Below the pieces are notes generated by a model. That model ran no database searches and was not told where the DNA came from. It worked only from the letters and a program-made list of their open reading frames with translations. Below are positions 8,622-17,538 of a stretch of DNA of 64,000 nt, one piece after another (positions within the stretch are counted from its first letter, which is position 1; each line of letters begins with the position of its first letter). Origin of the DNA: Streptomyces pluripotens (lineage in GTDB: Bacteria; Actinomycetota; Actinomycetes; Streptomycetales; Streptomycetaceae); NCBI RefSeq assembly GCF_000802245.2, contig NZ_CP021080.1, positions 5,766,001 to 5,830,000 on the forward strand, in the 5' to 3' direction. A program made the position numbers and the translations under genes.

Positions 8622-9518
8622 TTGTCTCGCATATCTGGTACGACGCGCGCACTCGCGCCCGTCGTGGTGATGGGGGCGGGCCCGCGCGGCCTGTCCACTG
8701 CCGCGCGCCTGACGGCGGGTGGCCTGAACGTCAGGGTCTTAGGTTCACCGATGGTGGCTTGGGACCGGAACATGTCCGAGGGGAAGTTGCTCAAGTCCCC
8801 GCCGAGTGTGTCCATGCTCGGTGGGCGGCGGCGTGGCTTCACGCCGGACGTCTACTGCCGGCAGGTGGGAGAGAGCCGGCTGAGCGGTCACGACCAGGTG
8901 CCGGTGGAGCCGTTCGTCCGTGACGGGCGTGGGTCCGGCGGGCAGTTGGTATCCGATGGGTTCGGCGGCGGGTCGACGCCGCCTCCGCATCGGCAGCCGG
9001 ACACGCCGCTGGGGCGGTCGTGGGGCTCGTACGGGGTGGTGCGTCACGGGACCGCCTTCCGGTGTGTGTCGCAGCAGGTGCGGCTGAAGCCGTGGCGGCG
9101 GGTGCTCGCGCCGTTCGGGTCGTGGTGGCTCACGCCGTGTCCGGGGGGTGTGGCACCCATGTCCCCCAGGCAGCACGTCATCGGCGCGCGAGCCGAGGGG
9201 AACGGCGTCGAAGTGACGATGCGGAACGGTCAGCGTCGTACGCGCAGTCTGTGCACCGGCCACGTCGTGGTGGCCACCGGCCGCCGGGTGAGCCCGGAAG
9301 CGGTCGACTTCCTGGCCCCCGACCTGCGGACCCGACTGGTCCGTAGGGCCAGGTGTCCGCACCTCGACGCCGGGGTCAGGTCCTCGGTACCCAGCTTGTA
9401 CTCCACCGGGACCCCAGCGGCGGCGACGTTCGGGCCGCTGTTGCGGTTCACCTGTGGAACGGGGTTCGCCGCGCCCCGGCTCGCGGTGGCAACGGCGCAG
9501 CGGGAGGGGCAGGGCTGA
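8622..9518 (+). pseudogene. Degraded FAD/NAD(P)-binding oxidoreductase
   Basis: The frame opens at TTG 8622 behind GGGGGAAG. It encodes PVVVMGAGPRGLSTAARL, a clear FAD-binding Rossmann start, then VRVLGSPMVAWDRNMSEGKLLKSP typical of flavin monooxygenase-like oxidoreductases. After about residue 100 the sequence turns into Gly/Pro-rich text. The C-terminal part then resumes with HVVVATGRRVSPEAVDFL and FRSSVP/LYSTG-like elements. The central NADPH domain seen in relatives is missing, so the 298-residue product is roughly 150 residues short. The frame is still open. The final TGA overlaps the ATG of the next gene, which implies former coupling. Confidence 0.55.
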
Positions 9519-10309
9519 TGGGCGCGGCAGGAAAGGGAATGTCTGTGGTGAAGTCGGGGGCCAGGCGCCTCTTGCGGCGTGCCGGGTTCGACATCGTACG
9601 CAGTATCAACAACCGTGGTGGCGTTGACGACTTCATCCCGTTCGAGGCGACGATGCGGGCCGCGCGGGCGGCCGGTCTGCCGATCGGGGACTACATCGAC
9701 GAGGTCATGAGCGGGACGCCGGGCGCCACCCAGTCCACCATCGACGAGCTGCGTGCTCTGGGCGTCTTCGCCGCCCGACCCGAGACGGTTCTGGAGATCG
9801 GGCCAGGGTCGGGGCGGTATCTGGAGAAGACGTTGAGGGAGTGTTCACCGGGCCGCTACGAGGTCTACGAGACGGCGGCGCCCTGGGCCGACTATCTGGT
9901 GGACACCTTCGGTGTGGTCGCCCAGCCGGTCGCGGGATTCACGCTCGCTCCGACGCCTGACAACAGCATCGACCTCGTGCACGCCCACAAGGTCTTCAAC
10001 ACGGTGACCTTCCTCGGTGCCTCCCGCTACTTCTTCGAGATGGCGCGCGTGACGCGACCCGGTGGCCGGATCGTCTTCGACGTCATGACGGAGACCTGTC
10101 TGGATCCGGCCTCGGTGCACGCATGGGCGACGAAGGGCGGCGCAGGGCACGACTCCTACCCGGCTGCCATGCCGCGCCAGACCTGCGTGGACCTCTTCGC
10201 GAGCCTCGGCTGCAGTTTGGAGGCCAGCTTCCTGGCACCCATGGGCATCGCGTCCACCGAGGTGCTCGTTTTCGGGAAGGGGTCCGAGAGGGGGTTTGGC
10301 CATCAGTAG
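9518..10309 (+). CDS. Class I SAM-dependent methyltransferase
   Basis: The 263-residue protein has motif I VLEIGPGSGRYLEKTL near residue 90, and motif II/III sequences DLVHAHKVFNTVTFLG and ARVTRPGGRIVFDVMTE. These form a standard class I methyltransferase fold. The ATG at 9518 overlaps the preceding TGA (TGATG) and is preceded by GGGAGGGG. A second ATG at 9541 is possible. The preceding flavoprotein is decayed, so this may be the surviving part of a small tailoring operon. Substrate is unknown. Confidence 0.8.
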   Translation: MGAAGKGMSVVKSGARRLLRRAGFDIVRSINNRGGVDDFIPFEATMRAARAAGLPIGDYIDEVMSGTPGATQSTIDELRALGVFAARPETVLEIGPGSGRYLEKTLRECSPGRYEVYETAAPWADYLVDTFGVVAQPVAGFTLAPTPDNSIDLVHAHKVFNTVTFLGASRYFFEMARVTRPGGRIVFDVMTETCLDPASVHAWATKGGAGHDSYPAAMPRQTCVDLFASLGCSLEASFLAPMGIASTEVLVFGKGSERGFGHQ

Positions 10310-10634
10310 TCTTCCGTGAGCTGCACCAAGGATGCCCGGCTCCTGCTCACAGTAGTTGTCCTTGTGTGATGAGTGAGTGGTGGGGCTCCGCATCGGCCCC
10401 GCCGACCTCTCCGGGTGGTGGGGTCGTCGGGCGTTCGTGACCGGTCTGGCCGTGCTGGTCATCGCGCATCTCGCGGGTGGGGATGGGCTCGCCTGCCGCC
10501 CCGTCGTGGGGCAGCAGGCGGGCGTGCGATCCGCATCCTTGACATCGTTGTCGTCGCGTCCGTACGAGGCGTGGCGCTATGGGGCGAGGCGGGCTCGCTG
10601 AGGGGAGCGGCGGCTGCCGGGGCGCGCGGGCACC
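10310..10634. other. Gap between methyltransferase and Endo H, no supported gene
   Basis: The methyltransferase and Endo H are convergent here. An open frame at 10377-10601 encodes 74 residues with one apolar stretch (FVTGLAVLVIAHLAG). It lacks a ribosome binding site and its 3' half is Ser/Arg-rich, so I did not call it. It may be a fragment of a former membrane protein gene. No strong terminator stem was seen. Confidence 0.4.
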
Positions 10635-11561
10635 CTACGGCGTGTAGACGGCGTCACTGCCGTACAACTCCCTGGTGAATGCGGAGACGTCGGCACTTCG
10701 ATCGGTGCCGTCGAGGTTGTACGTCAGATAGACGCCGTACCCTTCGCGGACGGTGCGGCGGGCGAGGTAGGCGACCGTGCTCTGTGCGGTGCGGCCGATC
10801 TCAACCGCCGCCGGGGACAGCTTCGACTTGGGCAGTGCGATGCCGGGGACCTGCCAGGTGCCGTAGTACGGGTTCCAGGCGTAGTCGAACTTGGAGGAGA
10901 TGTCGACGCCGTCGTAGGACAGGCGCGATGCTGCGGGGCCGATGTTGTAGAGGCTGATGATCTTGTCCGGCATGTTCGCTCGCAATGCCGTCACCAGGTA
11001 CACGAACGAGCTGTCGTTGGGCTGGGTCGTGCCGTTGTTGCCGTATTCAGCGTATTCGTCGTCGAAGTCGATGCCGTCGAGACCGTAGGTGGCCACGGCG
11101 TCCGACATCTGTTTCGCGAACGCCGAAGCCGCCTGTTGAGAGGTGAAGTTGGCGAATCCCGCGCCCTGGTGGTTGCCGAGCACCGAGAGTACGACCTTGA
11201 TGCCCTTCCGCTGCAACGGCCGTATCTCCGTGGCTGCGTTGTCGAGGACGCGCTGCACGTTCTCGTTGAAGTACAGATACGCCGCCTTCGTGCTCGTGTC
11301 GTAGTTGATGTTCGCCGCGAAGATCACGGCGACGTCGAAGGCGTTGCCGCCGCCGTTGGCGAGCGTGTACTTGCCGACGTTGAGCATGCTGTTGCTGTTC
11401 ACCTCGATGTACGCCACCGAGGTCGGACCCTGCTTGGCAGGAGCAGGAGCAGGAGCAGGAGCGGGGGCCGCTGAGGCTCCGGTTGTGCCGAAGGCGAGGG
11501 CCGTGACGGCCGAGAGTGTGAGTGCGGCCGTCCGCACTCTGTTCCGTACCAGGCTGAACAT
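10635..11561 (-). CDS. Endo-beta-N-acetylglucosaminidase H (GH18), secreted
   Basis: The 308-residue preprotein has a signal peptide (basic MFSLVRNRVR, apolar core, ASA-AP cleavage near residue 31). An Ala-Pro tandem linker follows, encoded by GCAGGA-like hexamers at about 11438-11462. The mature enzyme starts KQGPTSVAYIEVNSNSMLNVG and matches Streptomyces Endo H closely from memory. It includes YGLDGIDFDDEYAEYG with catalytic Asp167 and Glu169, and AWNPYYGTWQVPGI. It cleaves the chitobiose core of high-mannose N-glycans outside the cell. ATG 11561 was chosen because the signal peptide starts there and a GGGGAG site lies upstream; an upstream in-frame start at 11708 has no such support. Stop is TAG. 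Confidence 0.95.
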   Translation of the reverse strand: MFSLVRNRVRTAALTLSAVTALAFGTTGASAAPAPAPAPAPAKQGPTSVAYIEVNSNSMLNVGKYTLANGGGNAFDVAVIFAANINYDTSTKAAYLYFNENVQRVLDNAATEIRPLQRKGIKVVLSVLGNHQGAGFANFTSQQAASAFAKQMSDAVATYGLDGIDFDDEYAEYGNNGTTQPNDSSFVYLVTALRANMPDKIISLYNIGPAASRLSYDGVDISSKFDYAWNPYYGTWQVPGIALPKSKLSPAAVEIGRTAQSTVAYLARRTVREGYGVYLTYNLDGTDRSADVSAFTRELYGSDAVYTP

Positions 11562-12305
11562 CGTTGGTCGTTCTCCCCTCGTATGGGTGGCGCCCCATGT
11601 GTCCGGAAGCGCCGAGTGGGCTCTTCGAGTTTCCGCTGCTGTGACCGAGTGCCGAGAACCGTGCGTGAACTCTTCACGGCTTCCCCGTAACGCCACAACT
11701 TCCGCCATAGAAGCATGAGTTGGCGCATGGGGGACAGCGGTCGAGATGGTTCCTCAGAGAGTTCGGCTGACCTGAGGGGCTGAGGCCGCGCCGGGGATGG
11801 AGGGCGACGAGGCGATGTGCATGGGCCGACCGGAGTCCACCTCGGGATCAGGAAGTGGGCGACGTTCACGACGGTGGTGTCCAGCACCACCACGAACCGG
11901 GCGGCACCGGCCACCACCGCCACGGTCCACCCGGGCGACGGCCCCGGACGGCACGGCGTCCACCGGTGTTTCCTCCACGCGCTTCCCGCGGGGCCCCGCG
12001 GCCCGAAGGGTCGCGAGCCGGAGGAACATCCCCTACCGGGCCCGTACGCAGTAGGAGCTGAGGGCGGGCTCCAGCATGCCGAAGGCCGCGCCAGGCGGCG
12101 GGCCCCGACGGGGCCACCCGCGCGTCACGCGGACTCCAGCGGCGGGCGCGAGGCTGGGACTTCGGCAGCTCGCGGGCCACCGTGCAGCGGATCAGTAGCG
12201 GATACCTGCTGGCGTTCGCGCTGGTCGCCCTAGGGTTGAGCGACCACCGCCGGCACGCGCCGCATCCCGCCCGGCAGCCCGTGCCCGGCGCCTGCGCCGG
12301 CCATC
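11562..12305. other. Endo H upstream region with decayed transporter fragments
   Basis: The first ~150 bases hold the Endo H promoter region. At about 11855-11930 the minus strand reads AARFVVVLDTTVVNVA, which is the TM1 signature of DHA2-type MFS exporters. At about 12197-12225 the plus strand reads SGYLLAFALVALGLSD, similar to TM2 of the same family but on the other strand. No full gene is present. These look like rearranged debris of an exporter gene, though the second match could be chance. Confidence 0.35.
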
Positions 12306-12779
12306 TCAGGTATAGATGATCTGGCCGCCGGCCGCGTGCTCATAGAACTCGCCGACCGTGATGATGCCGTGGACCTGCTCGACCAGGTCGTCCTTGTCGA
12401 GTTCGAACAGGTCGACGGACGCCTTGCAGGCGTAGATGCCTGCCCCGGTGTCGGCGATCATCTCGATGAACTCCGGGATCGGTGGGATGTCGAGCTTGTC
12501 CATCTTGCGTTCCATGTACCGGGTGACCAGGTCCGGGACCCCTGGCATGCCGCCCAGCAGGGTTGGCAGGTGCAGTCCAGGGTTGCCGACGGTGGCCAAC
12601 TTGATGTGCTCCCAGCGCTTCTTCGCGATCGCGTCCAGGCCGAAGAAGGTGAAGAACAAGTCGGCCTCGATGCCCTCGGCGCGGGCGCCGTTGGCCATGA
12701 TCAGGGCCGGGTAGATCCCCTCCAGGGATCCCTTGGAGACGATGATGGAGACTTTCTCGATCGTTGCGGTGTCGGCCAT
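12306..12779 (-). CDS. DsrE/DsrF/DrsH-like sulfur relay protein (DsrE2 type)
   Basis: The 157-residue protein begins with VSIIVSKGSLEGIYPALIMANGA, the first strand-helix of the DsrE fold. It continues ADLFFTFFGLDAI, GMPGVPDLVTRYM and IPEFIEMIADTGAGIYACKASVDLF, with a conserved Cys at about 124. DsrE2 proteins carry sulfane sulfur on this Cys and pass it to TusA, DsrC or rhodanese partners. It lies 18 bases after the TusE/DsrC gene and shares its strand with the SQR gene upstream, forming a small sulfur-transfer operon. Confidence 0.9.
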   Translation of the reverse strand: MADTATIEKVSIIVSKGSLEGIYPALIMANGARAEGIEADLFFTFFGLDAIAKKRWEHIKLATVGNPGLHLPTLLGGMPGVPDLVTRYMERKMDKLDIPPIPEFIEMIADTGAGIYACKASVDLFELDKDDLVEQVHGIITVGEFYEHAAGGQIIYT

Positions 12780-12797
12780 GGCAGCTTGTGCTCCCTC

Positions 12798-13115
12798 TCA
12801 GATGCAGCCGCGGGGCTTGGGGATACCGGCGATCTTCGCGGCCGTCTTCGCCGGTCCTTTGGGAAACAGCTGGTAGAGCTCCTTGACGCTGACGCCGGAG
12901 GTCTTGCCGAGCACGCGCACGGTGGGGCCGGTGCCCTTGGCCGCGTACTGCTCGCGCATGAAGCGGATGACGATCCAATGCCGGTCGGTCAGCGTGTCGA
13001 TGCCGGCCTCCTTGGCGATCTGCTCGGCCATCGGCTCGGTCCAGCGGGCCGGGTCGGTGAAGAAACCCTCGTCGTCGACGGGGACGGCGCTGCCGGCGTA
13101 GGTGGTGGTGGGCAT
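12798..13115 (-). CDS. TusE/DsrC/DsvC family sulfur carrier
   Basis: The 105-residue protein shows GFFTDPARWTEPMAEQIAKE, LTDRHWIVIRFMREQY and the C-terminal PKPRGCI arm with the conserved penultimate Cys. The second Cys that true DsrC uses with dissimilatory sulfite reductase, about ten residues earlier, is absent (the residue is Lys). It is therefore TusE/DsrC-like rather than a DsrAB partner, and no dsrAB genes are present. It probably accepts persulfide sulfur from the neighbouring DsrE. Start ATG 13115 follows a GGGAGAGGGA site. Confidence 0.9.
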   Translation of the reverse strand: MPTTTYAGSAVPVDDEGFFTDPARWTEPMAEQIAKEAGIDTLTDRHWIVIRFMREQYAAKGTGPTVRVLGKTSGVSVKELYQLFPKGPAKTAAKIAGIPKPRGCI

Positions 13116-13168
13116 GACGATCCCTCTCCCTTGGGACGGACACGTGGCCTCGGACGGGCACGCGGTTC

Positions 13169-14413
13169 TCAGGCCGATGCTCGGTTCTTGCCGTGCTCGG
13201 GCATGGCCGAGCCGATGCCGGGCAGTTCCCGGCCCGGCAGCAGGCTGTGCCAGTAAAGCCACTCGAAGGCGAGCTTGCCGAGATGGCTCGCGTGCGACTC
13301 CTTCAGCAGCGGCAGGCCGAGGGGGCCCGGGAAGTGGCCGGGCAGCGGCTCGGTGTCGTAGTTGAAGTCGATGAGGAGCGCCTTGTGGAAGCCGGTCTCC
13401 ACGAAACAGTTGGCGTGCCCGTCGAAGGAGGCGTCCAGCGGCTGCCCGGCAAGGTGACGGCCGATGTTGTGCACCAGCACCTCACCCTCGAAGTGGGCCA
13501 CCGATCCGGCCTTGGAGGCGGGCAGTCCGGCCGCGTCCCCGATCGCGAACACCGCAGGATGACCCGGGAGTTGCAGCGTGTGCGGGTCGACGGGGACGAA
13601 CCCCAGTTCGTCACCCAGGCCCTCGGAGCGCTCCACGTACTCTGCTCCGCCGTGCAGGGGCACCACGACCGCCAGATCGAAGGGCACCTCCCGTTCGTCG
13701 TACGACACCAGCCGCCCGCGTTCGCCGTCGACCTCTCCGAGCGTGAACTCCGTGACCAGTTCGACTCCCTTCTCCTTGAGGAGTCCGCCCAGCGCCTTCG
13801 CCGCGACCGGCTTGGTGAAGGCCGCGTCGAGCGGGGTAGCGTACGTGAGCTCGACCCGGTCGCGGATGCCTCGGCGCTGCAGGTACCAGTCGGTGAGGAA
13901 GGCGAACTCCAGTGGTGCAACAGGGCACTTGAGAGGCAGGTCGGCGACATCGATCACCAGGCGGCCGCCCTCGAAGCGTTCCAGGGCTTCGTGCAGGCCC
14001 ACGGCTCCGGGCAGGTCGTAGAAGGTGAAGACCTTCTCACCCCAGCCGGGACCGGTCAGCCCCTCGGTCTCCTCCGGCAGCAGCCTCGCTCCGGTGGCGA
14101 CCACGAGGACGTCGTACGGCAACCTGATGCCACCGGCGAGGTGCACCGTCCGTGCGTCCAGGTCGACCCGCTCGATCCGCGCCTGCTTGTAGTCGACGGC
14201 CGCGTCGAGCTGCCGGGGACGGGGGCGGACGAGGTGGTCGGGCTGGGCGAGGCCGAAGGGCACGAACAGCAGGCCGGGCTGGTAGAGGTGGTCGTCGTCC
14301 TGGTCGACGACCGTGATCCGGCACTCGCGCCGGTCGTCGTACGTACGGCACAGGCGGTTCGCCGTCATGGTGCCGGCGGTCCCGCCGCCGAGAATCACGA
14401 TGTGTTTGCCCAT
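13169..14413 (-). CDS. Sulfide:quinone oxidoreductase-like flavoprotein
   Basis: The 414-residue protein has an N-terminal dinucleotide-binding motif (HIVILGGGTAGTMTANRL), HLYQPGLLFVPFG, VVATGARLLPEETEGL, and an FAD site with VFAIGDAAGLPASKAG near residue 300. Redox Cys candidates lie in PLKCPVAPLEF and HANCFVETGF. It lacks the usual SQR third Cys near residue 125. This is a membrane-associated SQR of the pyridine nucleotide-disulfide family, expected to oxidise sulfide to protein persulfide while reducing menaquinone. It heads the DsrC-DsrE set and has a CsoR/CstR-like inverted repeat about 60 bases upstream. Confidence 0.85.
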   Translation of the reverse strand: MGKHIVILGGGTAGTMTANRLCRTYDDRRECRITVVDQDDDHLYQPGLLFVPFGLAQPDHLVRPRPRQLDAAVDYKQARIERVDLDARTVHLAGGIRLPYDVLVVATGARLLPEETEGLTGPGWGEKVFTFYDLPGAVGLHEALERFEGGRLVIDVADLPLKCPVAPLEFAFLTDWYLQRRGIRDRVELTYATPLDAAFTKPVAAKALGGLLKEKGVELVTEFTLGEVDGERGRLVSYDEREVPFDLAVVVPLHGGAEYVERSEGLGDELGFVPVDPHTLQLPGHPAVFAIGDAAGLPASKAGSVAHFEGEVLVHNIGRHLAGQPLDASFDGHANCFVETGFHKALLIDFNYDTEPLPGHFPGPLGLPLLKESHASHLGKLAFEWLYWHSLLPGRELPGIGSAMPEHGKNRASA

Positions 14414-14471
14414 GACCTCACTGTGGTGCGGGAGATGGCGGCCAGACAGGGGCCGCTGGTCCCCACTGGAG

Positions 14472-14485
14472 TACCCACCCGGGTA
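14472..14485. promoter_or_regulatory. CsoR/CstR-like operator upstream of SQR gene
   Basis: The sequence TACCCACCCGGGTA is an imperfect inverted repeat of the CsoR/CstR operator type (TACCCnnnnGGGTA core). It lies about 59 bases upstream of the SQR start at 14413. A more perfect version occurs at 19251-19270. Function is inferred from similarity and from the sulfide-oxidation gene downstream. Confidence 0.4.
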
Positions 14486-14610
14486 TGTCTTCGGTCGGGC
14501 CTACCACCCCCGGGACCCGCTTGCCCGCCACGAACGCCCTGGCAACATGCCCGGCTGGGCATACCGCCTCGCAATCAGGCACGAGGACCGAACGGCCCCG
14601 GCTGCACCCC

Positions 14611-14862
14611 GTCGGCCTGCCGCCCACCGGCGACACGGCGCCGGACTTCGAGGCCGGGACCGCCCACGGCCCCGTCTGGTTGCTGTCCGACTACGCCGTC
14701 CGGTGCGGGTGCTTCTTCAGCCACCCGGCGGACTTCACCCCGGCGGGCACCAACCGCGTTCGTCGCCTTCACCGAACTCGCCGACGACTCGCCGACGACT
14801 GGCCGAGGACAGCGCCAAGCTCGCCGACTGGTACCTGGCGACCAAACCCGGTACAGCGGCCG
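14611..14862 (+). pseudogene. Peroxiredoxin (AhpC/TSA family) remnant with frameshifts
   Basis: The plus strand encodes GDTAPDFEAGTAHGPVWLLSD followed by CCFFSHPADFTPAGTN-type sequence, the N-terminus and catalytic region of 1-Cys peroxiredoxins. The expected Thr-Cys at the active site reads AGTN. The match then jumps frame to AFVAFTELADDS and again to RRLAEDSAKLADWYLATKP, so the gene has at least two frameshifts and no usable C-terminus. It is convergent with the methyltransferase at 14880. Confidence 0.6.
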
Positions 14863-14879
14863 GACAGCGCGGGCCGGCG

Positions 14880-15485
14880 TCATCTCCGCACGGCGTGGAC
14901 GAGCGCGTCGAGGGCCGTGCGGTTGTCGCCCTCGGCGTGGGCCACCGGCCGGGTGACGGTCTCGGCCCGCAGGATGTCGGCGTAGGGCCGCCACAGGTCG
15001 GCGACCTGCTCGGCGGTGTAGAGCACGCGCGGATCCTGTGGGCCGCCGTATCCCCGCTCGGGATTGGCCGCGTCATGGCCGACGAGCAGCAGGGTGCCGC
15101 CCGAGCGGACGGCAGCGGCGGCCCGGGGCAGCACCCGGGCCATGTCCGGCCACGGCAGGTGCAGGTACGCGATCAGCGCCAGGTCGTACGTCGCCTCCGC
15201 AGGCGCCCAGAGCGTGAGATCGGCGTGGACGGTGCGCAGCCCTACCCCCCGGTCGGCGGCCAGCCGCTCAGCCTTCTCCAGGGCTACGGCGGAGAAGTCG
15301 ACGGCGTCCACTTCCCAGCCCCGCTCCGCGAGCCACACCGCGTTGCGGCCTTCGCCGGCGGCCAGGTCCACCGCCCGACCGGACGGCTTCAGGCCGGCCA
15401 GTTCCTCGGTGACGAACCGGTTGGGTTCGGCCTTCCACACCAGTTCGCCGCCGCGGTAGCGCTCGTCCCAGCTCGCCGCGTCCAT
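14880..15485 (-). CDS. Class I SAM-dependent methyltransferase (TehB/TPMT-like)
   Basis: The 201-residue protein starts MDAASWDERYRGGELVW. Motif I is AVDLAAGEGRNAVWLAERGW near residues 38-57, followed by VDAVDFSAVALEKAERLA and SGGTLLLVGHDA. This layout is typical of TehB-like methyltransferases that act on small inorganic or thiol substrates. It sits 10 bases after a small Cys-rich protein gene within the sulfur island. A thiol or chalcogen substrate is plausible but unproven. Confidence 0.85.
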   Translation of the reverse strand: MDAASWDERYRGGELVWKAEPNRFVTEELAGLKPSGRAVDLAAGEGRNAVWLAERGWEVDAVDFSAVALEKAERLAADRGVGLRTVHADLTLWAPAEATYDLALIAYLHLPWPDMARVLPRAAAAVRSGGTLLLVGHDAANPERGYGGPQDPRVLYTAEQVADLWRPYADILRAETVTRPVAHAEGDNRTALDALVHAVRR

Positions 15486-15495
15486 GTCCTGCGCC

Positions 15496-15692
<197 letters not shown>

Positions 15693-15696
<4 letters not shown>

Positions 15697-16031
15697 GTTT
15701 TGCCACCTCTCGCACTCACACCCAGGGCGGTGAAGGGCTCGGACAGCTGCCCCGAGGCACGTGCGTAGGCCAGGACGGGAACGCAGTGCCGTACGCGCGC
15801 GTCGGCGAAGAACGCGAACGCCTCCGCCACTGCCGTCGCCAGTGCCTCGGAGGGGAGATCCGGGAAGCGGTGGAGGAGCCGCTCCTGGACGTCCTGGCGG
15901 GCGCGTCGCTCCGCCTCCGGTGTCGGTGGGCTGGTCGGGTATCGAGTGTTCCCGGTGGTCCGTGAAGCGTCCTTGTGTGGCGACGGGCGGCGACCGCTGC
16001 AGCGGTCGCCGCCCGTCGCGCGGGGGATCAC
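15693..16031 (-). CDS. Three-helix bundle dimerization domain protein
   Basis: The 112-residue frame carries QDVQERLLHRFPDLPSEALA and a following helix ATAVAEAFAFFADARVRHC, then VPVLAYARASGQL. This fits the small three-helix bundle dimerisation family of actinobacteria. The GTG at 16031 overlaps the stop of the CstB-like gene (GTGA), but its first residues are encoded by a 40-base palindrome and look non-natural. No other ATG or GTG lies before the conserved helices. The start is therefore unsettled. The stop overlaps the start of the Cys-rich gene, suggesting coupling. Confidence 0.55.
15980..16019. repeat. Perfect 40-base palindrome
   Basis: Two 20-base arms meet at the centre 15999/16000 with no spacer (core CTGCAG). 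The left arm contains CGACGGGCGGCGACCGCTG at 15981-15999. It lies directly after the stop of the CstB-like gene on the minus strand and inside the nominal 5' end of the next frame. It could be a strong terminator stem or a dyad binding site; there is no U-run. Confidence 0.9.
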
Positions 16032-17413
16032 ACGTCGGCGGGTGCGGGCAGGGCGAGCCAGGCGCCGTAGCCGCCGAGTAGGTCAGACACGTCGGTGTGC
16101 CCCTTGTGGCGCAGGAGGCTGGCGGCGATGGAGGAGCGGTGGCCGCCTGCGCAGTGCACGACCAGGGGCCGGCCGGCCGGGATCTCGTTGATGCGGCGGG
16201 CCAGTTCGGCCAGCGGGATGTGCAGCGAACCCTCGATGAAGCCTTCTTCACGTTCGGCGGTGTTGCGCACGTCCAGCACCAGCGGCGGTTCGTCGCTGTC
16301 CAGGAGCCGGCGGAGTTCGTCGACGGTCAGGCGGCTGGCCTGCTCCATCTCGTCGGCCAGGGCCGGGAAGGCTCCCTCGGGCTCGCGCAGGTACCCGCCG
16401 ACCTTGTCGAAGCCGATCCGGGCCAGCCGGGTGACCACCTCCTCCTCCCGGTCCTGCGGTGCGATGACGACGACCTCCTGCTCGGGGGCGACGACCATGC
16501 CCGCCTGCTCGGCGAAGCGGCCGTCGGCGGGGACGTTGACCGAGCCGCGCAGGTACCCGGGCGCGAAGTCCTGCGGGGGGCGGACGTCGATCACGACGGC
16601 TCCAGCCGCGCGTCGCTGCATGAACTCCTCGGTTGTCAGCGGGAGGGGGGCGGCGGACGCGTCGAACAGGCCGTGTTCCTTGCGGTTGAGGATGGCGTCG
16701 TAGACGAAGTAGGCGGGCGCGGACGGCTGCCCGGCCGTCACCAGCTCGACGAACTCCTCCTCGCTCATCGGCCGGCACGCGTAGTTGGTGGCGCGCTGTG
16801 CGCCGATGGTGGACTGGCGCTGGGTGGAGAGGTTCTTGCCGCAGGCGGAGCCGGCGCCGTGGGCGGGGAAGACCCGCACGGCGTCCGGGAGGGCCATCAG
16901 CTTGTTCTGGATGGTGTCGTGGAGCATCTTGCCGAGTTCGTCGGCGGTCACGCCGATGGAGGCCAACAGGTCGGGCCGGCCGACGTCGCCGATGAACAGC
17001 GCGTCACCGGTGAGCACGCCGTAGGGGACGGCGTCGCCGGAGTGCTCGTACACCAGGACGCTGATCGACTCCGGGGTGTGGCCCGGGGTTTCGAGGATCT
17101 GGAGCTGGACGTCGCCGAGGCTGATGCGTTCGCCGTCGACCAGTTTGTGGATCGGGTACTCGGCCACGGCGTGCTGTCCGTAGCCGATCCAGGCGCCGGT
17201 GCGGTCGGCGAGCTCCAGGTGGCCGGCGAGGAAGTCGGCGTGGAAGTGGGTGTTGATCACGGCCTCGATGGTGAAACCGTGGGCGGCGGCGTCGGTGAGG
17301 TACTCCGAGACGTCGCGGCGGGGATCGACGACGACGGCCCTGCCCGTGCTCTCGTCGGCGATCATGTACGACGCCTGGGAGAGGCAGTCGAGGTAGTACT
17401 GGGCGAAGAACAT
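16028..17413 (-). CDS. cstB: Persulfide dioxygenase-rhodanese fusion (CstB/ETHE1-like)
   Basis: The 461-residue protein has an N-terminal metallo-beta-lactamase/ETHE1 domain: MFFAQYYLDCLSQASYMIAD, THFHADFLAGHLEL metal ligands, ETPGHTPESISV and FPAHGAGSACGK. Two rhodanese domains follow. The first (VVIDVRPPQDFAPGYL) lacks an active Cys. The second (LVLDVRNTAEREEGFI, then VVHCAGGHRSS) has the CxxGxRS loop. This order matches Staphylococcus CstB, which converts persulfide to thiosulfate using non-haem iron. It sits downstream of SQR and a CstR-like operator, so it likely completes sulfide detoxification. Start ATG 17413 follows GGAGGTCACC. Confidence 0.9.
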   Translation of the reverse strand: MFFAQYYLDCLSQASYMIADESTGRAVVVDPRRDVSEYLTDAAAHGFTIEAVINTHFHADFLAGHLELADRTGAWIGYGQHAVAEYPIHKLVDGERISLGDVQLQILETPGHTPESISVLVYEHSGDAVPYGVLTGDALFIGDVGRPDLLASIGVTADELGKMLHDTIQNKLMALPDAVRVFPAHGAGSACGKNLSTQRQSTIGAQRATNYACRPMSEEEFVELVTAGQPSAPAYFVYDAILNRKEHGLFDASAAPLPLTTEEFMQRRAAGAVVIDVRPPQDFAPGYLRGSVNVPADGRFAEQAGMVVAPEQEVVVIAPQDREEEVVTRLARIGFDKVGGYLREPEGAFPALADEMEQASRLTVDELRRLLDSDEPPLVLDVRNTAEREEGFIEGSLHIPLAELARRINEIPAGRPLVVHCAGGHRSSIAASLLRHKGHTDVSDLLGGYGAWLALPAPADV

Positions 17414-17502
17414 GGTCCGGTGACCTCCACGTGGGACGGGGATCAAATGTCTGGGGGATGCAGAAGGGTCTGGTCCGCCCTTGTCGGAGGGCGGAGTGTG
17501 GT

Positions 17503-17536
17503 GGTCGGCCCGGGCCGGGGGAGGCCAGGGCCGACC
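17503..17536 (-). terminator. Stem-loop after SQR2
   Basis: Arms GGTCGGCCC (17503-17511) and GGGCCGACC (17528-17536) form a nine-pair GC stem immediately past the SQR2 stop at 17539. It likely reduces readthrough into the CstB-like gene or stabilises the message end. No U-run was seen. Confidence 0.5.
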
Positions 17537-17538
17537 AG

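Noticed and set aside
10377..10601. 74-residue frame with an apolar stretch
   Set aside because: No ribosome binding site, poor codon bias in the second half and no recognised family.
11855..12225. A full MFS exporter gene
   Set aside because: Only two short matching stretches are visible, on opposite strands, with no continuous frame.
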